A DNA stretch of 64,000 nucleotides from Collimonas antrihumi (GTDB lineage Bacteria > Pseudomonadota > Gammaproteobacteria > Burkholderiales > Burkholderiaceae_D). The DNA lies in assembly GCF_018304965.1 (NCBI RefSeq), contig NZ_JAGQED010000015.1:1-64000 (forward strand), given 5' to 3'. The position numbers and the translations under genes are program-made. Shown here one piece after another: positions 45,542 to 56,106 of the stretch (positions within the stretch are counted from its first letter, which is position 1; every line of letters starts with the position of its first letter). Below the pieces are notes generated by a model. The model searched no databases, was not told the origin of the DNA, and saw only the letters and a program-made list of their open reading frames with translations.

Positions 45542-46252
45542 TTAATTGGATAACTGGAAATTGATAGGCACGATGGCAAATACCGGCATCGGCTTGCCGT
45601 CTTCCATGTATGGCTTGAATAAGGCCCGCATTACCGCCTGTCTGGCGGCGTCATCCAGACGGCTTGAACCGGAAGACTTTTGCACCTCGGCGCGCTCGGC
45701 GCGTCCCTTTTCGTTGATCAGAACGCGGATTATCGACTTGCCTTCTTCGCCCATGCGCTTGGAGACGGCCGGGTATCTCACATCAGGCGGCTGGATGTAT
45801 TCGACCCCGGATGTGATGGTGCGCGGCTGCGCCGGTACTGCAGCAGGCGCAGCTGGTGCCGCAACTGCCGCCGGTTCTTCACGCTGCGGCGGTTGCGGAG
45901 CCGGTGCCGGCACTGAAATGGCGGCTTCCGACGGCGTGTTGTTGACTACCGCCGTGGGGCGCGGCGGGGTGATGTTTTTCTTTACTACGGCGACGGTCTT
46001 TGGTGCGGCCGGCGTAGGTGCGACCGGCTGCGGTTTGGGCGGTGTTGGTTCCGGCGCTTTTTCCGGCGTGATGAAGCTGGCGAAGATTTCCTTCGGCATG
46101 GCTTGTGCTGCCTGATGGATCAGGCCACTTTTCAAGGCCCAGAAAAAAGCCACGTGCAGCAGGAGGATGGCTCCCAATGGCCCGATACGTTTGATTCGTT
46201 TCCATGCAAGCGCAGGATAACTGATTGCTGCTGAAGACATGGTTGCGCTCAT
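45542..46252 (-). CDS. tonB: energy transducer TonB
   Basis: TonB passes the energy of the ExbBD motor to outer-membrane receptors for iron complexes. The 236-residue protein has an N-terminal membrane anchor (GPLGAILLLHVAFFWALKSG), a Pro/Ala/Lys-rich periplasmic spacer (about 55-145) and the C-terminal TonB domain (VRYPAVSKRMGEEGKSIIRV, LDDAARQAVMRALFKPYMEDG). It lies nine bases after bfd on the same strand. Confidence 0.94.
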   Translation of the reverse strand: MSATMSSAAISYPALAWKRIKRIGPLGAILLLHVAFFWALKSGLIHQAAQAMPKEIFASFITPEKAPEPTPPKPQPVAPTPAAPKTVAVVKKNITPPRPTAVVNNTPSEAAISVPAPAPQPPQREEPAAVAAPAAPAAVPAQPRTITSGVEYIQPPDVRYPAVSKRMGEEGKSIIRVLINEKGRAERAEVQKSSGSSRLDDAARQAVMRALFKPYMEDGKPMPVFAIVPINFQLSN

Positions 46253-46261
46253 CCTGCGAAC

Positions 46262-46492
46262 TTACGCAGCTTGTATGCTTTGTTGAAACACCATGGCTTG
46301 AACATGTCGCAGGGCGGCAGGCGCCTGGTTGTCGAGGCATTCGCGCAATACGCTTTTTGCACAGGAGCGACACTTCCCGCAGCAGGTGCCGATACCCAGG
46401 TTCTCGCGCAATTCAGACATGGAAGACATGCCTTCATCGACTGCCTGCCGAATTTTTCGATCCGATACGTTATTGCAAATACAAACAATCAT
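46262..46492 (-). CDS. bfd: bacterioferritin-associated ferredoxin Bfd
   Basis: Bfd is a [2Fe-2S] protein that reduces bacterioferritin to release iron. The ATG at 46490-46492 gives MIVCICNNVSDRKI, the family N-terminus, and 76 residues; longer readings are not supported. Four cysteines are in place: CIC and CCGKCRSC (last one near LRECLD). It precedes tonB and shares the block with bfr. Confidence 0.94.
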   Translation of the reverse strand: MIVCICNNVSDRKIRQAVDEGMSSMSELRENLGIGTCCGKCRSCAKSVLRECLDNQAPAALRHVQAMVFQQSIQAA

Positions 46493-46580
46493 TTTGCACC
46501 TTACTGCCATAGTTAAAGGCAGATTAAAAAGATAGAAATCAGCCGGCAAAGATGTTGATGCGGCGGTTATTAACACTTAT

Positions 46581-46620
46581 TCGATACTGCGCGATACTGC
46601 GCGGTACTGCTCGATGCTGC
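46581..46620. repeat. 10-bp tandem repeat abutting a stop codon
   Basis: Four units: TCGATACTGC, GCGATACTGC, GCGGTACTGC and TCGATGCTGC. The repeat ends one base before the stop of the unknown gene at 46622. Confidence 0.88.
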
Positions 46621-46621
46621 T

Positions 46622-46942
46622 TCAGCACACCCTGTTTGCGGCCACAAATCTGCTGAACAGATTGTATTTTTCCGGCTGCGGCATGGTGTTCTCTACTACT
46701 GTTCCCCACTGCTCCGACAGCTGCAGGCAGGTTGCGCGTAATACCGGCGCCAGATTCGGCAAGTCTGCCAGCGCCTTCAAGTGGCGCTCAATCACCGACG
46801 CCAGCTTGACGCAACCGCTGGCTTCCTGGCGATGCGCGGTGTAATGCGACATCAGGTGTAACACTGCCGAAACCAGCAGCTCCGGCTGGGCCGGTGCGCC
46901 GTTTGGCTCTATCAAAGCCGGGTTGATTTTTTCCGATACCAT
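46622..46942 (-). CDS. unknown protein in the iron operon
   Basis: A 106-residue protein starting at the ATG 46940-46942, with AGGAG six bases upstream. It is mostly helical in appearance (LLVSAVLHLMSHYTAHRQ, CVKLASVIERHLKALADLP, PVLRATCLQLSEQWGTVVE), with three cysteines and no signal peptide or membrane helix. I do not recognise the family. Its place between hemP and bfd on the same strand suggests a part in haem or iron handling or regulation; that is inference. Confidence 0.75.
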   Translation of the reverse strand: MVSEKINPALIEPNGAPAQPELLVSAVLHLMSHYTAHRQEASGCVKLASVIERHLKALADLPNLAPVLRATCLQLSEQWGTVVENTMPQPEKYNLFSRFVAANRVC

Positions 46943-46990
46943 CAAGCACTCCTATATCAGTATCTTGCTGGCTGGCGGCTACTGCGGGCG

Positions 46991-47032
46991 GGCTAGGGTT
47001 GGCTACGGTTAAATTAAATGCGCTAAATGCGG
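46991..47032. repeat. two adjacent short tandem repeats after hemP
   Basis: GGCTAGGGTT/GGCTACGGTT (10 bp) and TAAATGCGC/TAAATGCGG (9 bp) lie side by side about 20 bases past the hemP stop. Confidence 0.65.
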
Positions 47033-47052
47033 CCAAATAAAAACTACATTGC

Positions 47053-47250
47053 TTAAGCGGTCAGTATCAATTTGTTCAGTTGCGTCAGCCGCAGCTTATA
47101 AATCCGGCCGCCATGATCAATTTCCAGTTCGCGCATTTGCTTGAACAGATCCTGGCTCTTGATTCGCGTGACTGCTGATGCAACTGACTTCGTGATGCTG
47201 GACACAGGTGTTTTTTCAACTTGTGCTTCGCGTCGTATCGTCTGGCTCAT
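47053..47250 (-). CDS. hemP: hemin uptake protein HemP
   Basis: A 65-residue HemP-family protein, starting MSQTIRREAQVEK at the ATG 47248-47250. AGGACT precedes it at correct spacing. The family core is SQDLFKQMRELEIDHGGRIYKLRLTQLNKLILT (last 35 residues; key pattern HxGxxYxLRxTxxxKLILT). In Burkholderia a related protein (HmuP) is needed for haem-receptor expression. It leads the iron block and is preceded by a Fur-like site and promoter. Confidence 0.92.
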   Translation of the reverse strand: MSQTIRREAQVEKTPVSSITKSVASAVTRIKSQDLFKQMRELEIDHGGRIYKLRLTQLNKLILTA

Positions 47251-47265
47251 TATAGTCCTTTCTGT

Positions 47266-47286
47266 AAATGCGAACAATTCGTATTT
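47266..47286 (-). promoter_or_regulatory. Fur box of hemP
   Basis: AAATGCGAA and TTCGTATTT form an inverted repeat (8 of 9 pairs) around CAA. The core TGCGAACAATTCGTA fits the Fur 7-1-7 layout. It lies 15-36 bases before the hemP ATG, right after the promoter -10. Confidence 0.6.
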
Positions 47287-47288
47287 GT

Positions 47289-47317
47289 ATTATTAGCCAG
47301 CTGGACGGGGAATGCAA
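47289..47317 (-). promoter_or_regulatory. promoter of hemP
   Basis: On the minus strand TTGCAT (47312-47317) and AATAAT (47289-47294) are 17 bases apart. The Fur-like palindrome covers the expected start site. Confidence 0.55.
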
Positions 47318-47480
47318 GCGCTTTTGGTGCCGGGTGTTGGGTAATTGAGAGGCGATGCCGAATAGGCAATGTCTGGCGTTGCGTATCATGCGATGCCACG
47401 GGGAAATGTTTTTTGTGAGGGATGTCAGGTTTGGCTTCCCGAGGGAGGTGGACAGGGCGTCCGGCCAAACTGTTTGATGT

Positions 47481-47509
47481 AAAACCAGCGCAAAGAATGC
47501 GCTGGTTTT
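47481..47509. terminator. terminator after the RlmL-like gene
   Basis: A 12-bp perfect stem AAAACCAGCGCA with its complement and a five-base loop, with T-runs on both strands. It is 52 bases past the stop of the minus-strand methyltransferase gene. Confidence 0.85.
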
Positions 47510-47560
47510 ACGGAGGGATTACTGAGTGAGACGGTGCTGTAGCTCGTTGTTTTTTGGTTA

Positions 47561-48796
47561 TTACTCGGCCTTTGGCTTGGCCGCTTCACGGCGGTTAAAG
47601 CCGGCCACCATATCAAAGCGGAACAGACGGCATTCCAATGCGCCATTGAAGAAAGGCGTCTTGCGCGCTTCTTTCAGGCGCAACAGCTTCGGCAAGGTCA
47701 GGTCGGCAGAGAACAGAAATATGCTCCAGCCGGCAAAACGCTGCTTCAGCGTGGTGCCGAATGCGCTGAAGAAAGCGGTCAACAAGTCGTCGCTGGTCAA
47801 GGTGCTATCGCCGCGCACGCCTATCCGCTCGCCATACGGGGGGTTAGTCAGCATGATGCCGTGCTCGGCATCGCTTGGCGGTTTGACTTCCTGTGCCTCG
47901 ATCTGTTTGATCGGTACTTCAAACAGGATGCCGGCGTTGCGCAGATTGTTCGCTGCAATTTGCACCATGTCGCCAGAGATGTCGCTGCCGAAGATGGTCG
48001 GTGTGGCCGGCAATGGATTCGGCTTGAAGCTGCCTTTGATCGCCAGCCATTTTGCGCTTTCGAAATCGTTGAATTTTTCAAACGCGAAGTGACGGCGCGC
48101 ACCAGCGGGAATGCCCGCCAGGATTTGGGCCGCTTCGATCAAAATCGTGCCTGAGCCGCACATAGGATCGAACAAGACCGTGCCCGGTTTCCAGCCGGAG
48201 GTACGCAACAGGCCGGCGGCGAGATTTTCGCGCAACGGTGCATCGCCGGTTTCGGCGCGCCAACCGCGCTTGAACAACGCTTCGCCGGACGTATCGAGGT
48301 ACAGCGTGAAATTGTGGGCATCGAGAAAGCCGACGATACGCATGTCCGGCGTGCCGGTGTCGACAGATGGCCGTTCATTGCACAGGTCGCGGAAACGGTC
48401 GCAGATGCCATCCTTGATCTTGAGCGTGGTGAATTGCAGGCTGCGTAAAGGCGACTTCACGGCGGTGACATCGACCCGGATCGTGTGGCTGACCGGGAAC
48501 CAGCTCTCCCACTCTTGCTCCAGCGTCATGTCGTAAATATCGTTTTCATTCTTATAGGCGCCATGCGTCAAGCGCAGCAACACGCGGCTGGCAATACGCG
48601 AGTGCAGGTTGATGCGCCAGGCATCGCTCAGCAAACCGGAGCAATGGACGCCGCCGGGCACCTGGGTGTGGACCTTGAGGGTGATGTCGGGGGCGCTGAA
48701 CTGCGCTATTTCATTCAGCTCATCAGCCAATGCACCTTCCAGGCCGCGCGGGCAGGGGCAAAAATAGGAGTGTTTATCGGTAGATTTATGTGACAT
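47561..48796 (-). CDS. THUMP-domain class I RNA methyltransferase (RlmL-like)
   Basis: A 411-residue SAM-dependent methyltransferase resembling the N-terminal half of E. coli RlmL, which makes m2G2445 in 23S rRNA. It starts with a ferredoxin-like and THUMP region (about 1-165) and continues with the catalytic domain: FDPMCGSGTILIEAAQI (SAM motif) and MLTNPPYGERIGV (NPPY motif). The C-terminal m7G methyltransferase half of E. coli RlmL is absent, as in many non-enteric bacteria. The exact target base is not certain. Confidence 0.88.
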   Translation of the reverse strand: MSHKSTDKHSYFCPCPRGLEGALADELNEIAQFSAPDITLKVHTQVPGGVHCSGLLSDAWRINLHSRIASRVLLRLTHGAYKNENDIYDMTLEQEWESWFPVSHTIRVDVTAVKSPLRSLQFTTLKIKDGICDRFRDLCNERPSVDTGTPDMRIVGFLDAHNFTLYLDTSGEALFKRGWRAETGDAPLRENLAAGLLRTSGWKPGTVLFDPMCGSGTILIEAAQILAGIPAGARRHFAFEKFNDFESAKWLAIKGSFKPNPLPATPTIFGSDISGDMVQIAANNLRNAGILFEVPIKQIEAQEVKPPSDAEHGIMLTNPPYGERIGVRGDSTLTSDDLLTAFFSAFGTTLKQRFAGWSIFLFSADLTLPKLLRLKEARKTPFFNGALECRLFRFDMVAGFNRREAAKPKAE

Positions 48797-48846
48797 TGGG
48801 GGGACCTTTTATCCGTTGTACTACAGTTGCGATACTACAATTTTGC

Positions 48847-48918
48847 GTAGGGTGGGCGCCTGGTGTCCACGCGGTAGTTGCGCTGCACATCCGCGTGGGC
48901 ATGATATGCCCACCCTAC
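48847..48918. repeat. REPIN: two inverted GTAG-headed REPs
   Basis: GTAGGGTGGGC (48847-48857) pairs with GCCCACCCTAC (48908-48918), and an inner GTCCACGCGG/CCGCGTGGGC stem adds more pairing. Each half can also fold alone. It lies between the RlmL-like gene and the HCCA isomerase gene, eight bases from the latter's stop. Confidence 0.85.
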
Positions 48919-48925
48919 AAAATGC

Positions 48926-49528
48926 CTATCTGGCGAGCGCGCGTTCTACAAAATCCAGCCGGTCCTGGCCCCAGAACGGTTCGCCGTCGACTACGTACCA
49001 GGGCGAGCCAAAGATATTGGCGGAAATTGCATCCTCGGTAAAACGATCGAATTCGCTCTGGACGCTGGCGGTTTCGGCCGATTTCAGCAAGGTCTTGCCG
49101 TCATGGCCAAGCTCCGAGGCGATCGCGATCAAGGTGGCGCCATCGGCGATATTGCGCTGTTCGGCCCAGACTGCACGCATTATAGCGCCGGTCAATACCA
49201 TGGCGGCTTCCGTGCCGTGCGCCAGTTGGGTCGCGATGATCAGTTTTGCGGCGTCGTCGCTCTGTACCGGGAAGAAAGTCGGGTGCAGGTTCAGCGGTAC
49301 TTGCAGGTATTCGCTCCAGCGCCGCAGTTCTTCCAGCCGGTAAGCCTGGCGCTGAGGCGCGCGTTTGGCCAAGGGCAAGCCGCCGGAGGTGTTGAAAACC
49401 TTGGATAAGTCGCAGGGCTTTAATGCGATTTTTACGTCGTACTGTTTCGACAAAGCCTGCAGGCGTGTGTGCCCCAGGTAGGCGAAAGGCGAGTGTGGCG
49501 CAAAATAATATTCACAGAGCTTGCTCAT
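48926..49528 (-). CDS. 2-hydroxychromene-2-carboxylate isomerase family protein (DsbA fold)
   Basis: A 200-residue protein of the HCCA isomerase / kappa-class glutathione transferase group. The N-terminus YYFAPHSPFAYLGHTRLQAL has the glutathione-site serine in the expected place. The second half shows the helical insertion and IFGSPWYVVDGEPFWGQDRLDFVE, the cis-proline and C-terminal thioredoxin elements. HCCA isomerases act in naphthalene breakdown, but no aromatic pathway genes are near, so the substrate is open. Confidence 0.87.
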   Translation of the reverse strand: MSKLCEYYFAPHSPFAYLGHTRLQALSKQYDVKIALKPCDLSKVFNTSGGLPLAKRAPQRQAYRLEELRRWSEYLQVPLNLHPTFFPVQSDDAAKLIIATQLAHGTEAAMVLTGAIMRAVWAEQRNIADGATLIAIASELGHDGKTLLKSAETASVQSEFDRFTEDAISANIFGSPWYVVDGEPFWGQDRLDFVERALAR

Positions 49529-49556
49529 GGCTAATCCTCGGACGGTATTAGAACGA

Positions 49557-49979
49557 TTAGAACGGTTTGACTACCACCAGGATGACAATGGCCAGCAGCA
49601 GCAGGACCGGTACTTCATTGAACCACCGGAACCAGGTATGGCTGCGGGTATTCACCCCGTTTTCAAATTTTTTCAGCAAGCTGCCGCAGGCATGGTGATA
49701 GCCGATCACAAGAATCACCAAGAATAGTTTGGCATGCAGCCAGCCATTGCCCGGACCTTTGCCTATGCCGTAACCCAGCCACAGCCAGGCGCCGAATACA
49801 ATCGCCGGCAGCGACAGGATCGACATGAAGCGATACAGCTTGCGCGCCATCAACAGCAATCTTTGGGTTGCCGCGGTATCTGTTTCTTGCGCCAGGTTGA
49901 CCAGAATTCTTGGCAGATAAAACAGGCCGGCAAACCATGAGGCGATGAAGACAATATGCAGCGACTTGATCCAAAGCAT
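49557..49979 (-). CDS. hemJ: protoporphyrinogen oxidase HemJ
   Basis: HemJ oxidises protoporphyrinogen IX in the haem pathway of many bacteria that lack HemG and HemY. The 140-residue membrane protein has four hydrophobic helices and the family start WIKSLHIVFIASWFAGLFYL with the conserved histidine, RKLYRFMSILSLPAIVFG and WLHAKLFLVILVIGYHH with the key lysine. It is also annotated as CopD-like or UPF0093 in some genomes. Both flanks hold repeats. Confidence 0.9.
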   Translation of the reverse strand: MLWIKSLHIVFIASWFAGLFYLPRILVNLAQETDTAATQRLLLMARKLYRFMSILSLPAIVFGAWLWLGYGIGKGPGNGWLHAKLFLVILVIGYHHACGSLLKKFENGVNTRSHTWFRWFNEVPVLLLLAIVILVVVKPF

Positions 49980-49997
49980 GGGGGATTTCCTTTTTTT

Positions 49998-50024
49998 GAT
50001 TGTTGCGATTGTTGCGACTATTGC
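49998..50024. repeat. 9-bp tandem repeat upstream of hemJ
   Basis: GATTGTTGC, GATTGTTGC and GACTATTGC lie end to end 19 bases before the hemJ start. Confidence 0.75.
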
Positions 50025-50104
50025 GGGAAGGATGAGTTCGGTTGCATATAAGACAATGGTGCCGGCAAATCGGTTCTACGGATATTGGGCGATAGCGTAA
50101 TCGA

Positions 50105-50149
50105 GCCAGAGTTTTTCGCTGTGAGAAAATACAGCGAAATCGCTCTGGC
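50105..50149. repeat. imperfect long inverted repeat after proA
   Basis: GCCAGAG pairs with CTCTGGC, and TTCGCTGT with ACAGCGAA, around an eight-base loop. It lies about 70 bases past the proA stop and may be a terminator or a separate repeat. Confidence 0.55.
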
Positions 50150-50220
50150 CCCGATGCAAAGAGTGAATCAATACAGCAGTAGCAGCACATTTTGGCATGC
50201 TACATGGTACGTGTTGCGCG

Positions 50221-51486
50221 TTACTCGCGTACTTCGCCGTGCCCGAACACCACATATTTCAGCGAGGTCAGGCCTTCCAGGCCGACCGGTCCGCGCGCAT
50301 GCAATTTGTCGTTGGAGATGCCGATCTCAGCGCCCAGGCCGAATTCGAAACCGTCCGCAAAGCGGGTCGAGGCATTGATCATCACAGAGGCCGAATCGAC
50401 TTCGCGCAAGAAGCGCATCGCCCGCGAATGGTTTTCGGTGACGATGCTGTCGGTATGCTGTGAAGAGTATGTGTTGATATGGGCGATCGCCTCATCCACA
50501 TCGGCCACGATCTTGACGGACAGGATCGCCGCCAGATATTCGGTGCGCCAATCTTCTTCGGTAGCGGCGGCCAGGTGAGGATAGCCGGCCAGGATGGCGC
50601 GCGCTTCATCGTCGGCGCGCAGTTCGACTTCTTTACCCTGATACAGCTTGGCTAGCTGCGGCAGTACGTGTGGTGCAATCGCCCGCGCCACCAGCAAGGT
50701 TTCCATTGTGTTGCAAGTGCCATAACGATGGCATTTGGCATTGAAGGCAATCCTCACGGCTTTGTCGAGATCGACCTGGTCATCTATATAGACGTGGCAG
50801 ATGCCGTCGAGATGCTTGATCATCGGCACCGTGGCTTCCTTGATCAGGCGCTCGATCAGGCCTTTGCCGCCGCGCGGCACGATGACGTCGACGTATTGCG
50901 GCATCGTGATCAGCGCGCCAACCGCAGCACGGTCGGTGGTGTCGACCACTTGCACCGCATCTTGCGGCAGGCCGGCGCCCGCCAAGCCTTCTTGCACCAG
51001 CCTGGCCAGCGCCTGGTTGCAATGATGGGCTTCGGAGCCGCCGCGCAAGATGGTGGCGTTACCGCTCTTGATGCACAGGCCGGCAGCGTCTACGGTGACA
51101 TTCGGACGTGCTTCGTAAATGATGCCGATGACACCCAGCGGAACCCGCATCTGGCCCACCTGGATGCCGGTGGGACGGTATTTCATGTTCGAGATTTCGC
51201 CGATCGGATCGGGCAGGGCGACAATTTGCTCGAGCCCCGCGATCATGGTGGCGATGGCTTGCTCCGATAGCGTCAGGCGATCCAGCATCGCCGGCGCCAG
51301 GCCGTTGGCGCGTGCCGTTTCCAGATCGATCTGGTTAGCCGCGCGCAACAGGCCGGCATCGCGCCGGATGGCGGCGGCAATCAGGCTCAGTGCGCGGTTC
51401 TTGACGGCGCTGTCGGCACGCGCCATGGCGCGCGATGCGGCGCGTGCACGTTGTCCGACTTCGGTCATGTAGTGTTGGATGTTCAT
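50221..51486 (-). CDS. proA: gamma-glutamyl phosphate reductase
   Basis: ProA reduces glutamyl-5-phosphate, the product of ProB, in proline synthesis. The ATG at 51484-51486 gives [18 protein letters not shown] and 421 residues; a TTG four codons upstream is possible. Aldehyde-dehydrogenase-like motifs are visible: [35 protein letters not shown], the catalytic cysteine in CNTMETLLV, and [19 protein letters not shown] (key region FADGxExGLGAExGIS). It follows holA by 15 bases. Confidence 0.97.
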   Translation of the reverse strand: MNIQHYMTEVGQRARAASRAMARADSAVKNRALSLIAAAIRRDAGLLRAANQIDLETARANGLAPAMLDRLTLSEQAIATMIAGLEQIVALPDPIGEISNMKYRPTGIQVGQMRVPLGVIGIIYEARPNVTVDAAGLCIKSGNATILRGGSEAHHCNQALARLVQEGLAGAGLPQDAVQVVDTTDRAAVGALITMPQYVDVIVPRGGKGLIERLIKEATVPMIKHLDGICHVYIDDQVDLDKAVRIAFNAKCHRYGTCNTMETLLVARAIAPHVLPQLAKLYQGKEVELRADDEARAILAGYPHLAAATEEDWRTEYLAAILSVKIVADVDEAIAHINTYSSQHTDSIVTENHSRAMRFLREVDSASVMINASTRFADGFEFGLGAEIGISNDKLHARGPVGLEGLTSLKYVVFGHGEVRE

Positions 51487-51501
51487 ATGTTCTGTCAACT
51501 A

Positions 51502-52518
51502 TCAAATATGTGCGACTTTTAAACCCAGTTGCAGCAAAGCGTCCCAGGCATCGCCGGAGAAGGCTTTGGCACGCAAGCCTTTGACCATCTTGTCGATTTG
51601 CGCCGCATCTTTCAATGCCGCTTCCAGCGTCGCCAGGCTCAGGCGCCGCAGTGCCGGCTCCATCAGTTTTTCGCGCGGTCCCCAGATGCGGTATTCCTTC
51701 AGCAGCGCGGCTATCGGGCGCCCCTGGCTGGCTGCCGATTTCAATTTCAACAAGGTGCGGATTTCTTCGGAGACCGCCCATAGCACCAGCGGCAGGGCTT
51801 CGCCTTCACCTTTCAAACCGCCCATCATACGCACCAGGCGCGCCGTATCGCCAACCAGCATCGCTTCATTGAGCTTGAAGACATCATAGCGCGCGACGTT
51901 GAGGACTGCATCGTGGCACTGCTCGAAACTCAGTTTGCCGGGAGGATGCAACAAAGCCAGTTTCTGGATTTCCTGATGCGCCGCCAGCAGATTGCCTTCG
52001 ACCCGATCGGCGATGAAATCCAGCGATTGCCGGTCTGCGCTTTGTTGCTGGGCCGCCAGGCGAACCCCGATCCAGTTGGGCAAATGCGCCCGCTCCACCA
52101 GCGGAATATCGATATATACCGCACTCTGCTGCAGCGTGGCGACCCAGGCGGCTTTTTGCGTCGCCCAGTCCAGCTTGGGTAAGCTGATAATGGTGACGTT
52201 ATCGGGGTTCAGCGTTGCAGTATAGTTTTGCAAAGCCTGGCCGCCATCCTTGCCCGGTTTACCGGTCGGAATGCGCAACTCGATCAGTTTTTTATCGCCG
52301 AACAGCGATTGCGACTGATTGGCAGCCAGCAACTCTCCCCATTTGAAGCTACGGTCGACCACCAGCACATCGCGCTCGCTGCAACCGTTGCTGCGCGCGC
52401 TTTTGCGTATCTTGTCGGATGCCTCCAGCGCCAGCAGATGCTCGTCGCTGGTGATCACGTACAAGGGCGCCAGGGTTTTCGCCAGATGGCCGTCGAGCGC
52501 GTCAAACCGCAATTGCAT
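51502..52518 (-). CDS. holA: DNA polymerase III subunit delta
   Basis: HolA is the clamp-loader subunit that opens the sliding clamp. The 338-residue protein has the three-domain architecture, starting MQLRFDALDGHLAKTLAPLY and IITSDEHLLALEASD-like VITSDEHLLALEA. The helical C-terminus includes LSLATLEAALKDAAQIDKMVKG. It lies in the leuS-lptE-holA-proA order. Confidence 0.94.
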   Translation of the reverse strand: MQLRFDALDGHLAKTLAPLYVITSDEHLLALEASDKIRKSARSNGCSERDVLVVDRSFKWGELLAANQSQSLFGDKKLIELRIPTGKPGKDGGQALQNYTATLNPDNVTIISLPKLDWATQKAAWVATLQQSAVYIDIPLVERAHLPNWIGVRLAAQQQSADRQSLDFIADRVEGNLLAAHQEIQKLALLHPPGKLSFEQCHDAVLNVARYDVFKLNEAMLVGDTARLVRMMGGLKGEGEALPLVLWAVSEEIRTLLKLKSAASQGRPIAALLKEYRIWGPREKLMEPALRRLSLATLEAALKDAAQIDKMVKGLRAKAFSGDAWDALLQLGLKVAHI

Positions 52519-52536
52519 TTTTAGCCTTTAACCCCG

Positions 52537-53145
52537 TTATTTGACAGGAGCGGTAGCCGGAGCGGTAGCCGGTATTTCCGCAGCCGGCTCGGTTGACTGA
52601 GCCGGCTGGGTTGGCCGCGCTGTCTTGAGCGCTGCCAGGCGGCGCAGAACCTGTTGCACCATGTCGCTTCGCATGTCGCGGTACAGCAGCACTTCTTCCG
52701 CGCCCTTGGACAGTTCTTGCGACGAGTTATAGCTGATGTCGCGCTTCAATGTGATCAGCGTCGCCGGCAGCAATTCCTTCTTTTCTCCGTCAGTCACGCG
52801 GAAAGTCAGCCTGTAATACAGCATGTACTCGCTCGCACGGCCGGAACTGTTGGTGGTCAGGATGACTTTTTCCTGGGTTTCGCCAAGTACTTCCAGTATC
52901 GCGTCGGCGCCCTCGGCAGTTTTCAGCACTTGCGTATTGCCGCTGGCCAGAATATTGCGTTTCAACTCGATTCCCAACGGCGAGGCAGGGGCAAACGTCA
53001 TGTACAGGGATTTGAATGGCAAGTTGGCCGAACTGCGCAAATGAAACCCGCAGGCACACAGCATCGCCGTCATGATCAGTATCAACGGCCAGCGCAGCCA
53101 TGTGCCGGAATCCGCAGGCATTCTGAGAGGCATTCTATTCAACAT
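52537..53145 (-). CDS. lptE: LPS-assembly lipoprotein LptE
   Basis: LptE plugs LptD in the outer membrane and helps insert lipopolysaccharide. The ATG at 53143-53145, with AAGGAA upstream, gives 202 residues. The signal peptide ends in the lipobox LCAC-G (IMTAMLCACGFHLRSS). The LptE domain follows (LPFKSLYMTF, ISYNSSQELSKGAEEVLLYRDM). The C-terminus is a Pro/Ala/Thr tail (PATAPATAPVK) made by a 12-bp tandem repeat. Confidence 0.93.
   Translation of the reverse strand: MLNRMPLRMPADSGTWLRWPLILIMTAMLCACGFHLRSSANLPFKSLYMTFAPASPLGIELKRNILASGNTQVLKTAEGADAILEVLGETQEKVILTTNSSGRASEYMLYYRLTFRVTDGEKKELLPATLITLKRDISYNSSQELSKGAEEVLLYRDMRSDMVQQVLRRLAALKTARPTQPAQSTEPAAEIPATAPATAPVK
52547..52570. repeat. 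12-bp tandem repeat in the lptE 3' end
   Basis: GGAGCGGTAGCC occurs twice and encodes the APATAPAT part of the LptE tail, in frame. Confidence 0.8.
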
Positions 53146-53220
53146 TCGGACATTCCTTGTTTCAAGATTGAAGGCCGGACACATGCATCCGGCCATACTT
53201 TGGAAGTACTTACTACAACG

Positions 53221-55917
<2,697 letters not shown>

Positions 55918-56006
55918 TCAGGTCGTCAGCAGTGAGTCATATGGGACGAATCTGATAGCTTTGGTCGTTGCGAATCGGAATGGGAACTTGCTGAGCCAAT
56001 ACTCTT

Positions 56007-56042
56007 GGCATCCGAACCGGTGATTATACTGGTTCGGATGCC
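56007..56042. repeat. 12-bp perfect inverted repeat with a -10-like loop upstream of leuS
   Basis: GGCATCCGAACC and GGTTCGGATGCC pair perfectly around a 12-base loop. On the minus strand the loop contains TATAAT, which could be the leuS -10. It lies about 145 bases before the leuS start and 65 bases after the DUF535 gene stop, so it could be an operator or a terminator-like hairpin without a T-run. Confidence 0.6.
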
Positions 56043-56106
56043 GCTTTAGCGTACGGTGCGCGTGGAGTCAGGCGATACTTGATGCCCGGCCGGAAAAACG
56101 GGCTGC

